Shown piece after piece: positions 1 through 8,708 of a stretch of 64,000 nucleotides of DNA. This DNA is from Nostoc sp. 106C (GTDB lineage: Bacteria > Cyanobacteriota > Cyanobacteriia > Cyanobacteriales > Nostocaceae): assembly GCF_002154725.1 (NCBI RefSeq), contig NZ_MTAW01000104.1, positions 62,001-126,000 of the forward strand, in the 5' to 3' direction. The translations under genes were made by a program, and so were the position numbers. The notes below the pieces were generated by a model, which made no database searches, had not been told where the DNA came from, and worked only from the letters and a program-made list of their open reading frames with translations. The stretch's first letter is position 1. The number at the start of each line of letters is the position of its first letter.

Positions 1-1
1 A

Positions 2-328
2 ATGCCGAATAATTTGCTAGTAATTAACCCGAAAACTGGTGCAGTACTGCGGTCTGTGACTCGTTTGCGCGGACGTAACGTTACAGCAGTGCGCTTTGCT
101 CAAGATGGTAGTGTTTGGATCGGTACAAATAATGGTTTGTTACGATTAAATCCAAATACAGGATCTGTATTGGATGAAGTTGCAGGACTTCCTTCTAGTC
201 GAGTGCTTGCTCTTGCCCCTGATATCGCCAATAAATTATGGATCGGCACTAGTGAAGGTCTAGCTTGGTTAATGCCCAAAGTGGGTAGTGCAAAAACCCA
301 TCTTGCTTTTAGTCGCGCCGTGAAATGA
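2..328 (+). CDS. C-terminal part of a beta-propeller protein (partial)
   Basis: The frame is open from the window edge, so this is the 3' end of a longer gene; the ATG at position 2 is probably internal. The visible ~108 residues carry repeated propeller-blade motifs (VWIGTNNGLLRLNP, LWIGTSEGLAWL), typical of the two-component-regulator-propeller/ligand-binding sensor repeat family. Such blades form a beta-propeller used for ligand or protein binding. The exact function cannot be given without the upstream part. The product ends with a short charged tail. A long inverted repeat follows the stop codon and separates it from panB. Confidence 0.6.
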   Translation: MPNNLLVINPKTGAVLRSVTRLRGRNVTAVRFAQDGSVWIGTNNGLLRLNPNTGSVLDEVAGLPSSRVLALAPDIANKLWIGTSEGLAWLMPKVGSAKTHLAFSRAVK

Positions 329-331
329 GTA

Positions 332-368
332 GTCATTTGTCATTTGTCCTAGGCAAATGGCAAATGAC
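332..368. repeat. Inverted repeat built of CATTTGT/ACAAATG heptamers
   Basis: The left arm (332-350, GTCATTTGTCATTTGTCCT) and right arm (351-368, AGGCAAATGGCAAATGAC) are almost perfectly complementary. This gives a long hairpin between the stop codon of the propeller gene and panB. It is of the STRR kind common in Nostocales. It may also act as a transcription terminator, but no T-run follows. Confidence 0.6.
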
Positions 369-410
369 AAATAATAAATTACAAAAACTCTAAAATCTTA
401 ATAATTGGCA

Positions 411-1181
411 ATGGTAGTTACCACCCAGCAATTAATTCAATGGAAACAACAAGGACGTTCAATTGTAGCGTTGACCGCCTGGGATTATGCGATCGCCCAA
501 CTCCTCGATACAGCTGGGGTAGACTTAATCCTGGTAGGTGACTCTATGGCTGTGGTTCTGGGTTATGAGACAACATTGCCAATTACTTTAGAGGAGATGT
601 TATACCATGCTAAAGCCGTCCGCCGTGGTGTGAAACGCGCTTTAGTGGTGGTCGATTTGCCATTTTTGACCTATCAAGAGAGCATTCAACAAGCAATGCA
701 TTCAGCTGGGCTAGTGCTAAAAGAAACAGGCGCTCAAGCTGTCAAGTTAGAAGGTGGCTATCCAGCAATGGTAGAAACTATTGCTCGTTTGGTGCAAGCA
801 GGAATTCCTGTTATGGGACACGTGGGTTTGACACCACAATCAGTTCATCAACTCGGTTTGCGACAACAGGGCAAAACGCAAGAAACAGCAGAGAGAATTT
901 TAAATGAAGCGATCGCTCTTGAACAAGCGGGCGTATTTGCGATTGTTTTAGAGCATATACCCACTGATTTAGCACTGCGCATTACAGAAAAACTCCGTAT
1001 TCCTACCATTGGCATTGGTGCCGGAATCCATTGTAATGGACAAGTGTTAGTCACATCTGATGTTCTTGGACTTTCAGAGAGACAACCACCTTTCGCTAAA
1101 ATTTATACTAATCTACGGGAGAATATTACTAAAGCTGTACAGGATTATGCACAAGAAGTGCGAGAGCGAAAATTTCCTTAA
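411..1181 (+). CDS. panB: 3-methyl-2-oxobutanoate hydroxymethyltransferase
   Basis: PanB (ketopantoate hydroxymethyltransferase) transfers a hydroxymethyl group from 5,10-methylene-tetrahydrofolate to 2-oxoisovalerate. This is the first committed step of pantothenate and CoA synthesis, in the cytosol. Family motifs are all present: [11 protein letters not shown] with the metal-binding Asp near the N-terminus, [18 protein letters not shown] and the C-terminal IGIGAG. I take the ATG at 411 (256 residues, MVVTTQQL); an in-frame TTG at 405 would add only two residues and either is possible. The length is normal for the family. No panC lies beside it, so it is not in a pan operon here. Confidence 0.95.
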   Translation: MVVTTQQLIQWKQQGRSIVALTAWDYAIAQLLDTAGVDLILVGDSMAVVLGYETTLPITLEEMLYHAKAVRRGVKRALVVVDLPFLTYQESIQQAMHSAGLVLKETGAQAVKLEGGYPAMVETIARLVQAGIPVMGHVGLTPQSVHQLGLRQQGKTQETAERILNEAIALEQAGVFAIVLEHIPTDLALRITEKLRIPTIGIGAGIHCNGQVLVTSDVLGLSERQPPFAKIYTNLRENITKAVQDYAQEVRERKFP

Positions 1182-1883
1182 TCAAAAGTAAAAAGGACAA
1201 GAAGGCACGTAGAAAATTCCTACTCTTAACTTTTGACAAAAAAATAGTAATTGAAGATGAAGATACAGCAATTATCACTATCAGAACACTAATTAACCGA
1301 AATCAGAAAGTGATAAATTTGCAAATATAACATCAGCAATTACTAAAGTTATAGCTTGAATCGAGAGGAAAGACAGACAATATTTAAGTTTGAGCAATTT
1401 GCAGCAAACTTGGGTTTATAAGATGGTAGACAATAGTAGTCGTTTAAAGACAAAATTAGAAGCTGTACCTAGTGCAGTGTAAGTAGACTTCCATACCTTA
1501 TGAGCAGCAGTTCTGAGTCTACAATATATAGCAAAAGTCTAGACTAGAATAAAGGTTTTTTGAGTTTTGACTTAGACACACAGGTACTAGATTATTAGCG
1601 TTAAGCTTAACTGTAGAACAATAACACAGGTGTTGGATTTGGATGTTATACAATTTCAGCAAATATGACAGCCAATTTTTCCAAATCCATAAAAGAAAGC
1701 TAAACTCCATTATTTTTAGAGCAAGCGCATTAAGCGGCTGAAGACTTGATGCAAAGGCTAAGATAAACAGTTATACATCTATTTGAGACTCGCTAAAGTG
1801 CAAGAATCATCTTTTCTCTAGCCAATGCAGAGTAATTTTTTGTTTAGTCCGAATTTCAGTAGAAATCGCAAGGTTCACAACCT
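1182..1883. other. AT-rich stretch without a recognisable gene
   Basis: About 700 bases between panB and the two small minus-strand genes. Short open segments exist on both strands but none shows a ribosome-binding site or a recognisable product. One plus-strand segment around 1369-1482 is open and ends in VPSAV-stop, but it has no convincing start. I see no RNA gene or insertion element here. Confidence 0.4.
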
Positions 1884-2183
1884 TTAATTTTGTAAATCTG
1901 CGTATCTTTTATCAAGACGAAAATCAGGCGCAGGCTCTAACAAAAGCCAATGTTTACGCTTAGTCTTATTCTTGAGGATATTTACATAGTTATCAGCGTA
2001 GCGGAAAGCTGATGCACGGTCATAAGCAGCAATAGCCACAGCCTGCGAGAAAACCTTTGTAGGGATCTCAAAGCCTGCAAATTTCTGCATTAAAATAAAC
2101 AAATCCTCGTCTGTTACAGGTAAACTAGTTTCTTCTACCTGTTCTGGTTCATTAAAGATATCTTCATTTAGCACTTTGGACAT
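1884..2183 (-). CDS. Small hypothetical protein (99 aa)
   Basis: I do not recognise this family. The 99-residue product is acidic at the N-terminus (residues 1-27 are rich in Glu/Asp) and basic further on (KNKTKRKHW). It contains a plausible helical core (LFILMQKFAGFEI, VAIAAYDRASAFRYADNYVNIL) and has no signal peptide or membrane segment. Its start codon lies inside the end of the upstream gene (20-bp overlap), so the two are most likely translated from one mRNA. The composition and the overlap argue that both are real genes. Function unknown. Confidence 0.6.
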   Translation of the reverse strand: MSKVLNEDIFNEPEQVEETSLPVTDEDLFILMQKFAGFEIPTKVFSQAVAIAAYDRASAFRYADNYVNILKNKTKRKHWLLLEPAPDFRLDKRYADLQN

Positions 2184-2409
2184 TTAGCACCTCACCAAAA
2201 GCATAAGAAGCGAAACCTGCGATGAAATTGAGCTGTTGCTCGCGAGTCTGTAAATTTACTGGGAGTTCATTACTAGAACATCCAATCTCCCGCAAAATTT
2301 CCAAACAATAAGCACTCAGTTCAGTATATGAAGCTCGTTCCCAGTTTAGAGCCACCTCTTTCGCCTTTTCTAGATTGACTCTAATAACCGTCATTACAGG
2401 GCTTGTCAT
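2164..2409 (-). CDS. Small hypothetical protein (81 aa)
   Basis: First gene of the overlapping minus-strand pair. The ATG at 2409 is preceded by a strong purine-rich ribosome-binding site (GAGGAGGG, about 7 bases upstream), which supports this start over the second Met at residue 6. The 81-residue product is soluble, begins with a beta-strand-like segment (MTVIRVNLEKAKE) and is otherwise helical, with one Cys (GCSSNE). I do not recognise the family. The tight overlap with the downstream 99-residue gene suggests that the two products work together, possibly as a small complex, but there is no direct evidence of function. Confidence 0.6.
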   Translation of the reverse strand: MTSPVMTVIRVNLEKAKEVALNWERASYTELSAYCLEILREIGCSSNELPVNLQTREQQLNFIAGFASYAFGEVLNVQSAK

Positions 2410-2999
2410 TAATTTACCCTCCTCAACTGGATATTCGCCATTTTGATCTGAACAACAAAATGGTGTAACCGTGTTATTGCGGAATTTCTCTAGGAGAGGG
2501 GGGTGAATATCAGGGTATTTACGGTCAAATTTTCAAGGTGCTCGCTTACCTTATTTTTTTAATTGATACAGATTAAGTACTGATATATTTGCTTGGTAAT
2601 TTCTATCATTAAAAGGGTTTTAGCCTTATAGCGTTAATATTTTTTTAATTTTTTAAGTATACTTACTTGCATTTACTTAAGTAATACTACGCAAAATTGT
2701 AAGATCTGAATGCGCAACTATCAACGGATGAAAGCAGCTAATTTTTAAGTTACGAAATACTTCACAGGCGCAGAGTGAGCGCTTGCTCATGAATCCGAAA
2801 AAGAATTATGGTACACATCTGGCAAAATTGTCGATACTACATTGGTTGTAGTTTTATGATGATGACCGAAGAATTACGGGCGAGCGCCTGCCATGATCTC
2901 AACGTCCCCAGTTTTTCCCCACAATGGCATAGTTGAATTTTCGGATAGCAATTCAGATGGCTACGGTGATGGGATAGAGAAGGAAATTTGCTGTTGTGA
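2410..2999. other. AT-rich intergenic stretch, no gene seen
   Basis: The part near 2410-2700 is the upstream region of the minus-strand pair and is very AT-rich. Around 2767-2793 there is a short GC-richer palindromic patch (GTGAGCGCTTGCTCA). From about 2900 the sequence grades into degraded coding material (see the next entries). No intact gene is visible. Confidence 0.4.
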
Positions 3000-3092
3000 A
3001 ATAAGGAAAAAGCAGAACAGGAAAAGCAACGTGCTGATATATTAGCAGCTAAGTTACACGAGCTAGGTGTTGACCCTGATGCGATCGCATAA
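3000..3092 (+). pseudogene. C-terminal remnant of a Uma2-type protein
   Basis: In frame from 3000 to the TAA at 3090-3092 the sequence reads KAEQEKQRADILAAKL, then HELGVDPDAIA-stop. This is the coiled-coil tail and ELGVDPD terminus typical of cyanobacterial Uma2-family (DUF820) proteins. The intact minus-strand gene at 3673-4413 ends in the same way (RALGIDPDNLG). A stop codon lies immediately upstream in frame, and the catalytic nuclease-like domain is missing. It is therefore a decayed tail, not a gene. Confidence 0.7.
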
Positions 3093-3199
3093 AGCGATAA
3101 AGAAAATAATGAATATAACGACCCGAACATTAGCAAAGAAAATCAAAACACAGTTCGGTTAAAACGAGATGCACCTGAAAGCCGGAACACCGCAAGTCC

Positions 3200-3575
3200 A
3201 TGAAACAGCAACAAAATCAATTCAGCCATCTCACAGCAATAGAAAGAACTAACCTATCATTCCCTGCACAGTTTTTATTAACTCAAAATATGCTGCAAGG
3301 CAAAATACTAGATTTTGGTTGTTCCTAAACGCCATGTCAGCAGTTATTTCGAGCTACCATTTAAAGAGCAATCTGCTTGCTGGTTTATGGTGAACAAAGT
3401 TCAAGAAATTCTCAAAACAGAATTTGCACCCGATGGTTTTAATGTCGGGATGAACATCAATCGAGCAGCAGGGCAAAATATGATGCACGCCAGTATTCAT
3501 ATCATCCCTCGTTACATAGGTGATACTGTCGGTGCTAAAGGTGGGATTAGGAATGTGATTCCTAAAAAGAAATAG
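3200..3575 (+). pseudogene. Internally deleted methyltransferase-HIT fusion gene
   Basis: Two pieces abut. From ATG 3200 to the TAA at 3326-3328 the product resembles the start of a class I SAM-dependent methyltransferase and ends exactly in motif I (KILDFGC). From about 3315, in a +1 shifted frame, to the stop at 3573-3575 it is the C-terminal half of a HIT-family protein (VVPKRHVSSYFEL, DGFNVGMNIN, IHIIPRY). Some cyanobacteria have one protein with both domains, so this is best read as such a gene after an internal deletion and frameshift. The HIT triad is also damaged: HASIH replaces HxHxH, so the middle His, normally the nucleophile, is Ser. Almost certainly non-functional. Confidence 0.75.
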
Positions 3576-3672
3576 TTTTCTGAAGTATATGTTGCATCAA
3601 TAGCGACAATTGCGATTCTTGCAAATATATAAATAAATCTGAAAACTCTATAGAATGTGTTTCTGGAAAGAT

Positions 3673-4413
3673 TTAACCAAGATTATCAGGATCTATTCCC
3701 AACGCTCTTAATTGCTCTGCTAGTTGTTGAGCGCGTTGTTCTGCTTGTTGAGCACGTTGTTCTGCTTGTTGAGCGCGTTGTGTTTCTTGTTGAGCGCGTT
3801 GTGCTTCTTGTTGAATTTGTTCTTTTGGCGTAGGATAACGCTTACCTTCCTCGTTGTACCAATACAGCCATTCCCTTGTAACACCAGAATAATTTCCCCT
3901 TTCGCACCCAATTCCTAAGCCAATTTCTGGTAGCCAAACTGGGTTTCCTAGTTGCAATTGATATTGCCCATTAACTAACTTATGCACTTCTAGGCGAGGT
4001 TTGCGACGACGGCGAGAAGAATAAATTACGTAGTAAAGTACGCCTAATTCTGCATATTGATCTAATTTAGTCGTGTATTCTTTACGATAATTTTGGGAAA
4101 CTACCTCTAGCGCTAAAATAGGTACAACATTTTCATCCCACAACACATAACTGGGACGTAACTCTTCATCATAAAAACGCTCTACGCCTAAACTCAAAAA
4201 TCCATCGGGCACAATTGGCGGTTCATCAGGATGATAGTAAATACCCATATCTACCCCAAAAAACCAGTCCATGCGTTCTGCCCAAAGTATCAGCAGTATT
4301 GCCTTGAGCAAGCCTGGTATTAATTCTTGCAGTTCATTATCCACAGGTGCGTCGTCAGAGTCTGGTAGTTCTTCGGCAGAGGGCAAATACCTCGGCAGGT
4401 TGTACTCTAACAT
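3673..4413 (-). CDS. Uma2 family endonuclease-like protein (DUF820)
   Basis: Uma2/DUF820 proteins share a PD-(D/E)XK nuclease-like fold and are strongly expanded in cyanobacteria; their biological role is not settled. The product has the family's core: VDMGIYYHPDEPPIVPDGFLS, then ILALEVVS and the KLDQYAELGVLYYVIY segment, which carry the putative catalytic Asp, Glu and Lys. The last ~50 residues are a Gln/Ala/Arg/Glu-rich coiled coil made of repeated QRAQQAE units, ending in LGIDPDNLG. The ATG at 4413 (MLEYNLP, 246 aa) fits the usual family start; a TTG at 4428 would add five residues. It is a single gene, convergent with the decayed region upstream of it. Confidence 0.85.
   Translation of the reverse strand: MLEYNLPRYLPSAEELPDSDDAPVDNELQELIPGLLKAILLILWAERMDWFFGVDMGIYYHPDEPPIVPDGFLSLGVERFYDEELRPSYVLWDENVVPILALEVVSQNYRKEYTTKLDQYAELGVLYYVIYSSRRRRKPRLEVHKLVNGQYQLQLGNPVWLPEIGLGIGCERGNYSGVTREWLYWYNEEGKRYPTPKEQIQQEAQRAQQETQRAQQAEQRAQQAEQRAQQLAEQLRALGIDPDNLG
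3716..3830. repeat. Tandem repeat encoding the QRAQQAE coiled coil
   Basis: Within the 3' end of the Uma2 gene, units of about 21 bases (GAGCGCGTTGTTCTGCTTGTT and variants) are repeated about five times. They encode the heptad-like coiled coil. Slippage could change the copy number. Confidence 0.7.
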
Positions 4414-4518
4414 GGTTGATTTTCCCAAAACTCACCAGAATTATAGCGATTTATCGGGTTACTGACAGCAACCAATCACTAGGCGATAATTACTCTATCT
4501 GCCGATAGATATACCTGT

Positions 4519-6540
4519 ATGATATGTTGCCTCAACTCTTCTTGCGAGAATCCCTCCAATCCTGATGGAACACAGTTTTGCTCTCACTGTGGAGTTTCCC
4601 TAATCGTATTGCGACACTATCGTCCCATCCGGGTATTAGGTAGTGGAGGATTTGGCAAAACCTACTTGGCTGAAGACGTTGAAAAGTTTAATGAACTATG
4701 TGTCATTAAGCAATTTGCACCTCAGATACAGGGAACTGGCGCACTACAAAAAGCAACGGAATTATTTGAGCAAGAAGCCAGGCGACTGCAACATTTAGGA
4801 GAACATCCACAAATCCCCACGCTATTTGCATACTTTGAGCAAGATCATCGTTTGTATTTAGTGCAGCAGTTTATTGATGGGGAGAATTTATTAGATGAAT
4901 TACAACACCAGGGTACTTTTAGTGAGCAAAAGATACAGCAATTATTGCTTGATCTATTAAATATTCTCAAAACTGTTCACCAACAGAGAGTAATTCACAG
5001 AGATATCAAGCCCCAGAATATTCTCCGTCGTAAATCCTTACAAGCAACAAAAGAGGATATAATTCTCATCGATTTTGGTGCATCTAAACAGTTAAGTGAG
5101 ACGGTAATTACTCAAAAAGGAACAACCATTGGCTCTTTTGGTTATGCTCCTCTAGAACAGATGCAAGATGGACAAGCATATCCAGCTAGTGATTTATACA
5201 GTTTGGGCGCTACTTGCTTTCATCTGCTGACTGATATTACCCCTTGGGAATTGTGGAAGCAACAAGGGTATGGCTGGGTTACTAATTGGCGACAGCATTT
5301 ACAGCAACCAGTCAGTCAAAAATTGGCGATCATATTAGATAAGTTGCTACAACCAAACTATCAGGAACGTTATCAGTCAGCAGAGGCAGTTTTACAAGAT
5401 ATCAAAGATTTGCGATCGCCTTCAGAAATGCCTGCTACAGTAGCTTATCCTCGGCCAGCATCACCGTCATTACCTGATGTACCACCGACAGTAAACTACC
5501 AACCTCCACCATCAGCATCAGTAGACTTACCCAAACAGAAATACAAGTCAAATATACCATTACTATTGGGTGGTGCTATCTTGCTATTGAGTTTGGGAGG
5601 ATATGGAGTTTGGCATATTAGCAAACCTCTTTCAACTAAAACAGTTGCTTATGAAAAACTTGCATTAGTTAATAGCTTGACTGCTCATACCGACTGGATT
5701 GATTCCTTAGCAATTAGTGCTGATGGACAAACTTTAGTAAGTGGCAGTGCAGACAAAAGCATTAAAATTTGGAATCTGCAAACTGGTGCTTTGAAAACTA
5801 CTCTTAGCTTGCATTCTGATGTAGTTAGTTCTGTTGCCATTAGCCGTGATGGTAAGACTGTGGTTAGTAGTAGCAAAGACGGCACTATCAAGATTTGGAA
5901 TCTGCCAACAGGTACTTTGAAAGCGACTCTTCCTAGAATTCAAGATTGGGTTAATTCTGTTGTGATTAGTCCCAATGGAGAAACTCTAGTAACTGGTGGT
6001 ACAGACAAGAAAATTAAGATTTGGAATCTCCAAACTGGAGATTTGAAACATACCCTCACTGGACATAGTAAATCAGTGATGACTGTTGCTATTAGCTCAG
6101 ATGGACAAACTCTGGCGAGTGGGGGTGCAGACAGCACTATCAAGATTTGGAATCTGCAAACTGGAGAATTGAAAAATACTCTTACTGGACATCAAGATGT
6201 AATTTTTGCTGTAGCGATTAGCCCAGACGGCAAGACTTTAGCAAGTGGAAGCTACGATAGGACAATCAAAATTTGGGATTTACAAACTGGCGCTCTAAAA
6301 AATACCCTCACCGAACACCGCTATGCAGTTAGTTCTTTAGCAATAAGTCCAGATGGACAGACTTTAGCGAGTGGAAGTTGGGATAATACTATTAAAATTT
6401 GGAACTTACAAACTGGTGCCCTAAAAACTACTCTGACTGGGCATAGTGATTTAGTTTATACCGTAGCAATTAGCCCCGATGCACAGACTTTAGTAAGTGG
6501 AAGTAAGGACAAGACAATTAAAATTTGGCGAGTGCCATAA
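4519..6540 (+). CDS. Ser/Thr protein kinase with zinc-ribbon and WD40 propeller
   Basis: A 673-residue Hanks-type kinase. Residues 3-24 form a Cys-rich ribbon (C3, C4, C9, C21, C24). The kinase domain spans about 33-300, with glycine loop GSGGFG (41-46), Lys64, catalytic HRD (160-162), DFG (185-187) and the APLE motif. A proline-rich linker leads to one membrane segment (about 346-366, PLLLGGAILLLSLGGYGVW). Seven WD40 repeats follow, each ending IKIWNLQTG or similar, enough for one closed beta-propeller. All catalytic residues are present, so it is probably active. It is likely to phosphorylate cytosolic targets while the propeller, on the other side of the membrane or facing the lumen, binds a ligand or partner; that topology is inferred. 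Monocistronic. Confidence 0.9.
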   Translation: MICCLNSSCENPSNPDGTQFCSHCGVSLIVLRHYRPIRVLGSGGFGKTYLAEDVEKFNELCVIKQFAPQIQGTGALQKATELFEQEARRLQHLGEHPQIPTLFAYFEQDHRLYLVQQFIDGENLLDELQHQGTFSEQKIQQLLLDLLNILKTVHQQRVIHRDIKPQNILRRKSLQATKEDIILIDFGASKQLSETVITQKGTTIGSFGYAPLEQMQDGQAYPASDLYSLGATCFHLLTDITPWELWKQQGYGWVTNWRQHLQQPVSQKLAIILDKLLQPNYQERYQSAEAVLQDIKDLRSPSEMPATVAYPRPASPSLPDVPPTVNYQPPPSASVDLPKQKYKSNIPLLLGGAILLLSLGGYGVWHISKPLSTKTVAYEKLALVNSLTAHTDWIDSLAISADGQTLVSGSADKSIKIWNLQTGALKTTLSLHSDVVSSVAISRDGKTVVSSSKDGTIKIWNLPTGTLKATLPRIQDWVNSVVISPNGETLVTGGTDKKIKIWNLQTGDLKHTLTGHSKSVMTVAISSDGQTLASGGADSTIKIWNLQTGELKNTLTGHQDVIFAVAISPDGKTLASGSYDRTIKIWDLQTGALKNTLTEHRYAVSSLAISPDGQTLASGSWDNTIKIWNLQTGALKTTLTGHSDLVYTVAISPDAQTLVSGSKDKTIKIWRVP

Positions 6541-7029
6541 AAATTTGGGATTTAGTTTCAGGGCACGCTTCTCTAAACTAGAGCGAGCGCACTCTCTTAT
6601 CTTTATAAATCTATCTCATGATAGATGTACTAAATTTAGGAATCACTGCAAGAATCAAATAAGACAAGATATATTCTGGGAAATTCACTGGTAGCGATCG
6701 CCGCGTTGCTTAAGTAAACAGGAAGTGAATATTACCCAACATCTACTCATACTCTGAGAAATCTCAGTAACTCTTAACTATTGATAAATATCTATTGCTG
6801 GCCCCGATTCATGGTTTATATTTACCCAGAGGTGGCGCAAACAGCCATCAATCTTCAAACATTAGGAGGCAGCACCATACCCCCCTGTAACTGATGCATA
6901 CCCTCAGTATCAGGTGTCAGTTTAAAGATAAGTTGATATTAAAACAAACAATTTTGCTGAATTGCAACGGATAAGGACTACACTTAAAAGTCTTGTGCAG
7001 CAAAACCTGTAGCTTTAAATAAAGTAATC
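6541..7029. other. Intergenic region upstream of serA
   Basis: About 490 bases with a HIP1-like site near 6695 and a short direct/inverted patch (GCACGCTTCTCTAAACTAGAGCGAGCGC at 6563-6590, with self-complementary TCTAAACTAGA). I see no gene or RNA. The serA promoter should lie in the 3' half, but no clear -10/-35 pair or operator was recognised. Confidence 0.4.
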
Positions 7030-8610
7030 ATGTCCAAGGTTCTTGTCTCCGATCCTATTGACCAGGCTGGAATTGACATTCTCTCGCAAGTTGCTACTGT
7101 TGATGTCAAAACAGGTTTAAAACCAGCAGAACTGGTAGAAATTATTGGTGAGTATGACGCGTTAATGATACGTTCTGGTACGCGCGTCACCCAAGAAATT
7201 ATTGAAGCTGGCACGCAGTTAAAAATTATCGGTCGTGCTGGCGTGGGTGTGGATAATGTGGATGTTCCCGCCGCCACGCGCCACGGAATTGTAGTAGTTA
7301 ATTCTCCTGAGGGTAACACAATCGCGGCTGCCGAACATGCGATCGCCATGATGTTATCTTTATCTCGTCACATCCCTGATGCTAATGTATCGGTGAAAAG
7401 TGGTGTGTGGGATCGCAAAACTTTTGTCGGCGCTGAAGTTTACAAAAAAACTATCGGTATTGTCGGGTTGGGTAAAATTGGCTCCCATGTAGCCGCTGTT
7501 GCTAAGGCGATGGGAATGAAACTGCTAGCTTTCGATCCCTTCATCTCTACAGAACGAGCCGAACAAATTGGCTGTCAGCTAGTGGATTTAGATTTGCTGA
7601 TCCAGCAAGCAGACTATATCACCTTACACATCCCCAAAACCTCAGAAACTACCCACTTAATCAATGCCAAAACCCTGGCAAAGATGAAACCTACTGCTCG
7701 CATTATTAACTGCGCTCGTGGTGGCATCATTGATGAAGCAGCTTTAGCGGTGGCCATCAAAGAAGGTACAATAGCTGGTGCTGCATTAGATGTATTCGAG
7801 TCAGAACCTCTAGCCGAATCTGATTTGCGATCGCTAGGTAAAGAAATTATCCTCACGCCCCACTTAGGAGCATCGACTGCGGAAGCGCAAGTAAATGTGG
7901 CGATAGACGTTGCCGAGCAAATTCGCGATGTACTGTTAGGCTTACCAGCACGTTCCGCCGTGAATATTCCCGGACTCGGCCCTGATGTCTTGGAAGAACT
8001 TAAACCCTATATGCAACTGGCAGAAACTTTGGGCAACCTAGTAGGACAGCTGGCAGGCGGGCGAGTAGAATTACTCAATGTGAGATTGCAAGGTGAACTG
8101 GCAACTAATAAGAGTCAGCCGTTGGTGGTAGCCTCCCTTAAAGGACTGCTTTACCAAGCACTGCGGGAACGGGTAAATTACGTCAATGCCAGCATAGAAG
8201 CTAAAGAACGGGGAATTAGAGTAATTGAAACCAGGGATGCTTCTGTACGTGACTATGCAGGTTCCTTGCATTTAGAAGCCACAGGTACTTTAGGGACTCA
8301 TTCTGTGACTGGTGCTTTGTTAGGCGAGAAGGAAATTCATCTAACTGATGTTGACGGTTTCCCCATTAATGTCCCCCCCAGCAAATATATGTTATTCACC
8401 CTGCACCGCGATATGCCAGGTATTATTGGCAAACTCGGTTCCTTACTTGGCAGTTTTAATGTAAATATTGCCAGTATGCAGGTAGGCCGGAAAATTGTCC
8501 GTGGTGATGCAGTCATGGCTCTCAGCATCGATGATCCATTACCTGAAGGCATTTTGGCTGAGATTACCAAGGTGCCTGGAATTCGGGACGCGTATACAGT
8601 AACACTATAA
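7030..8610 (+). CDS. serA: D-3-phosphoglycerate dehydrogenase
   Basis: SerA oxidises 3-phosphoglycerate to 3-phosphohydroxypyruvate with NAD+, the first step of the phosphorylated serine pathway. The 526-residue length is the long form. An N-terminal substrate domain surrounds a Rossmann domain (GLGKIG, 146-151) with the catalytic Arg in CARGGIID and the catalytic His in LTPHLGAS. An intervening allosteric-substrate-binding domain follows, then a C-terminal ACT domain from about 452 (LHRDMPGIIGKLGS). The ACT domain suggests feedback control by serine, which is known for some members. The ATG start gives the normal MSKVLVSDPID start. prmA follows on the same strand after 98 bases that contain a long hairpin. 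Confidence 0.97.
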   Translation: MSKVLVSDPIDQAGIDILSQVATVDVKTGLKPAELVEIIGEYDALMIRSGTRVTQEIIEAGTQLKIIGRAGVGVDNVDVPAATRHGIVVVNSPEGNTIAAAEHAIAMMLSLSRHIPDANVSVKSGVWDRKTFVGAEVYKKTIGIVGLGKIGSHVAAVAKAMGMKLLAFDPFISTERAEQIGCQLVDLDLLIQQADYITLHIPKTSETTHLINAKTLAKMKPTARIINCARGGIIDEAALAVAIKEGTIAGAALDVFESEPLAESDLRSLGKEIILTPHLGASTAEAQVNVAIDVAEQIRDVLLGLPARSAVNIPGLGPDVLEELKPYMQLAETLGNLVGQLAGGRVELLNVRLQGELATNKSQPLVVASLKGLLYQALRERVNYVNASIEAKERGIRVIETRDASVRDYAGSLHLEATGTLGTHSVTGALLGEKEIHLTDVDGFPINVPPSKYMLFTLHRDMPGIIGKLGSLLGSFNVNIASMQVGRKIVRGDAVMALSIDDPLPEGILAEITKVPGIRDAYTVTL

Positions 8611-8704
8611 AGTGCTGAGTGCTGAGTGAAAACAAGTTAGGACTAACTTTGAAATCTCTCAAACTTATTAACTCTCAGACTCAGCACTCAGCGCTCAGCA
8701 CTTA
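8611..8704. repeat. STRR inverted repeat between serA and prmA
   Basis: AGTGCTGAGTGCTGAGT (8611-8627) pairs with ACTCAGCACTCAGCGCTCAGCACT (8680-8703). The arms are complementary and made of GCTGAGT-type heptamers, as in other Nostocales STRRs. It fills nearly the whole gap and would form a long stem in RNA, possibly affecting readthrough into prmA. Confidence 0.75.
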
Positions 8705-8708
8705 AAAG

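Noticed and set aside
1369-1482. Short open plus-strand segment ending VPSAV-stop
   Set aside because: No start codon with a ribosome-binding site, no recognisable domain, and surrounding sequence is AT-rich non-coding.
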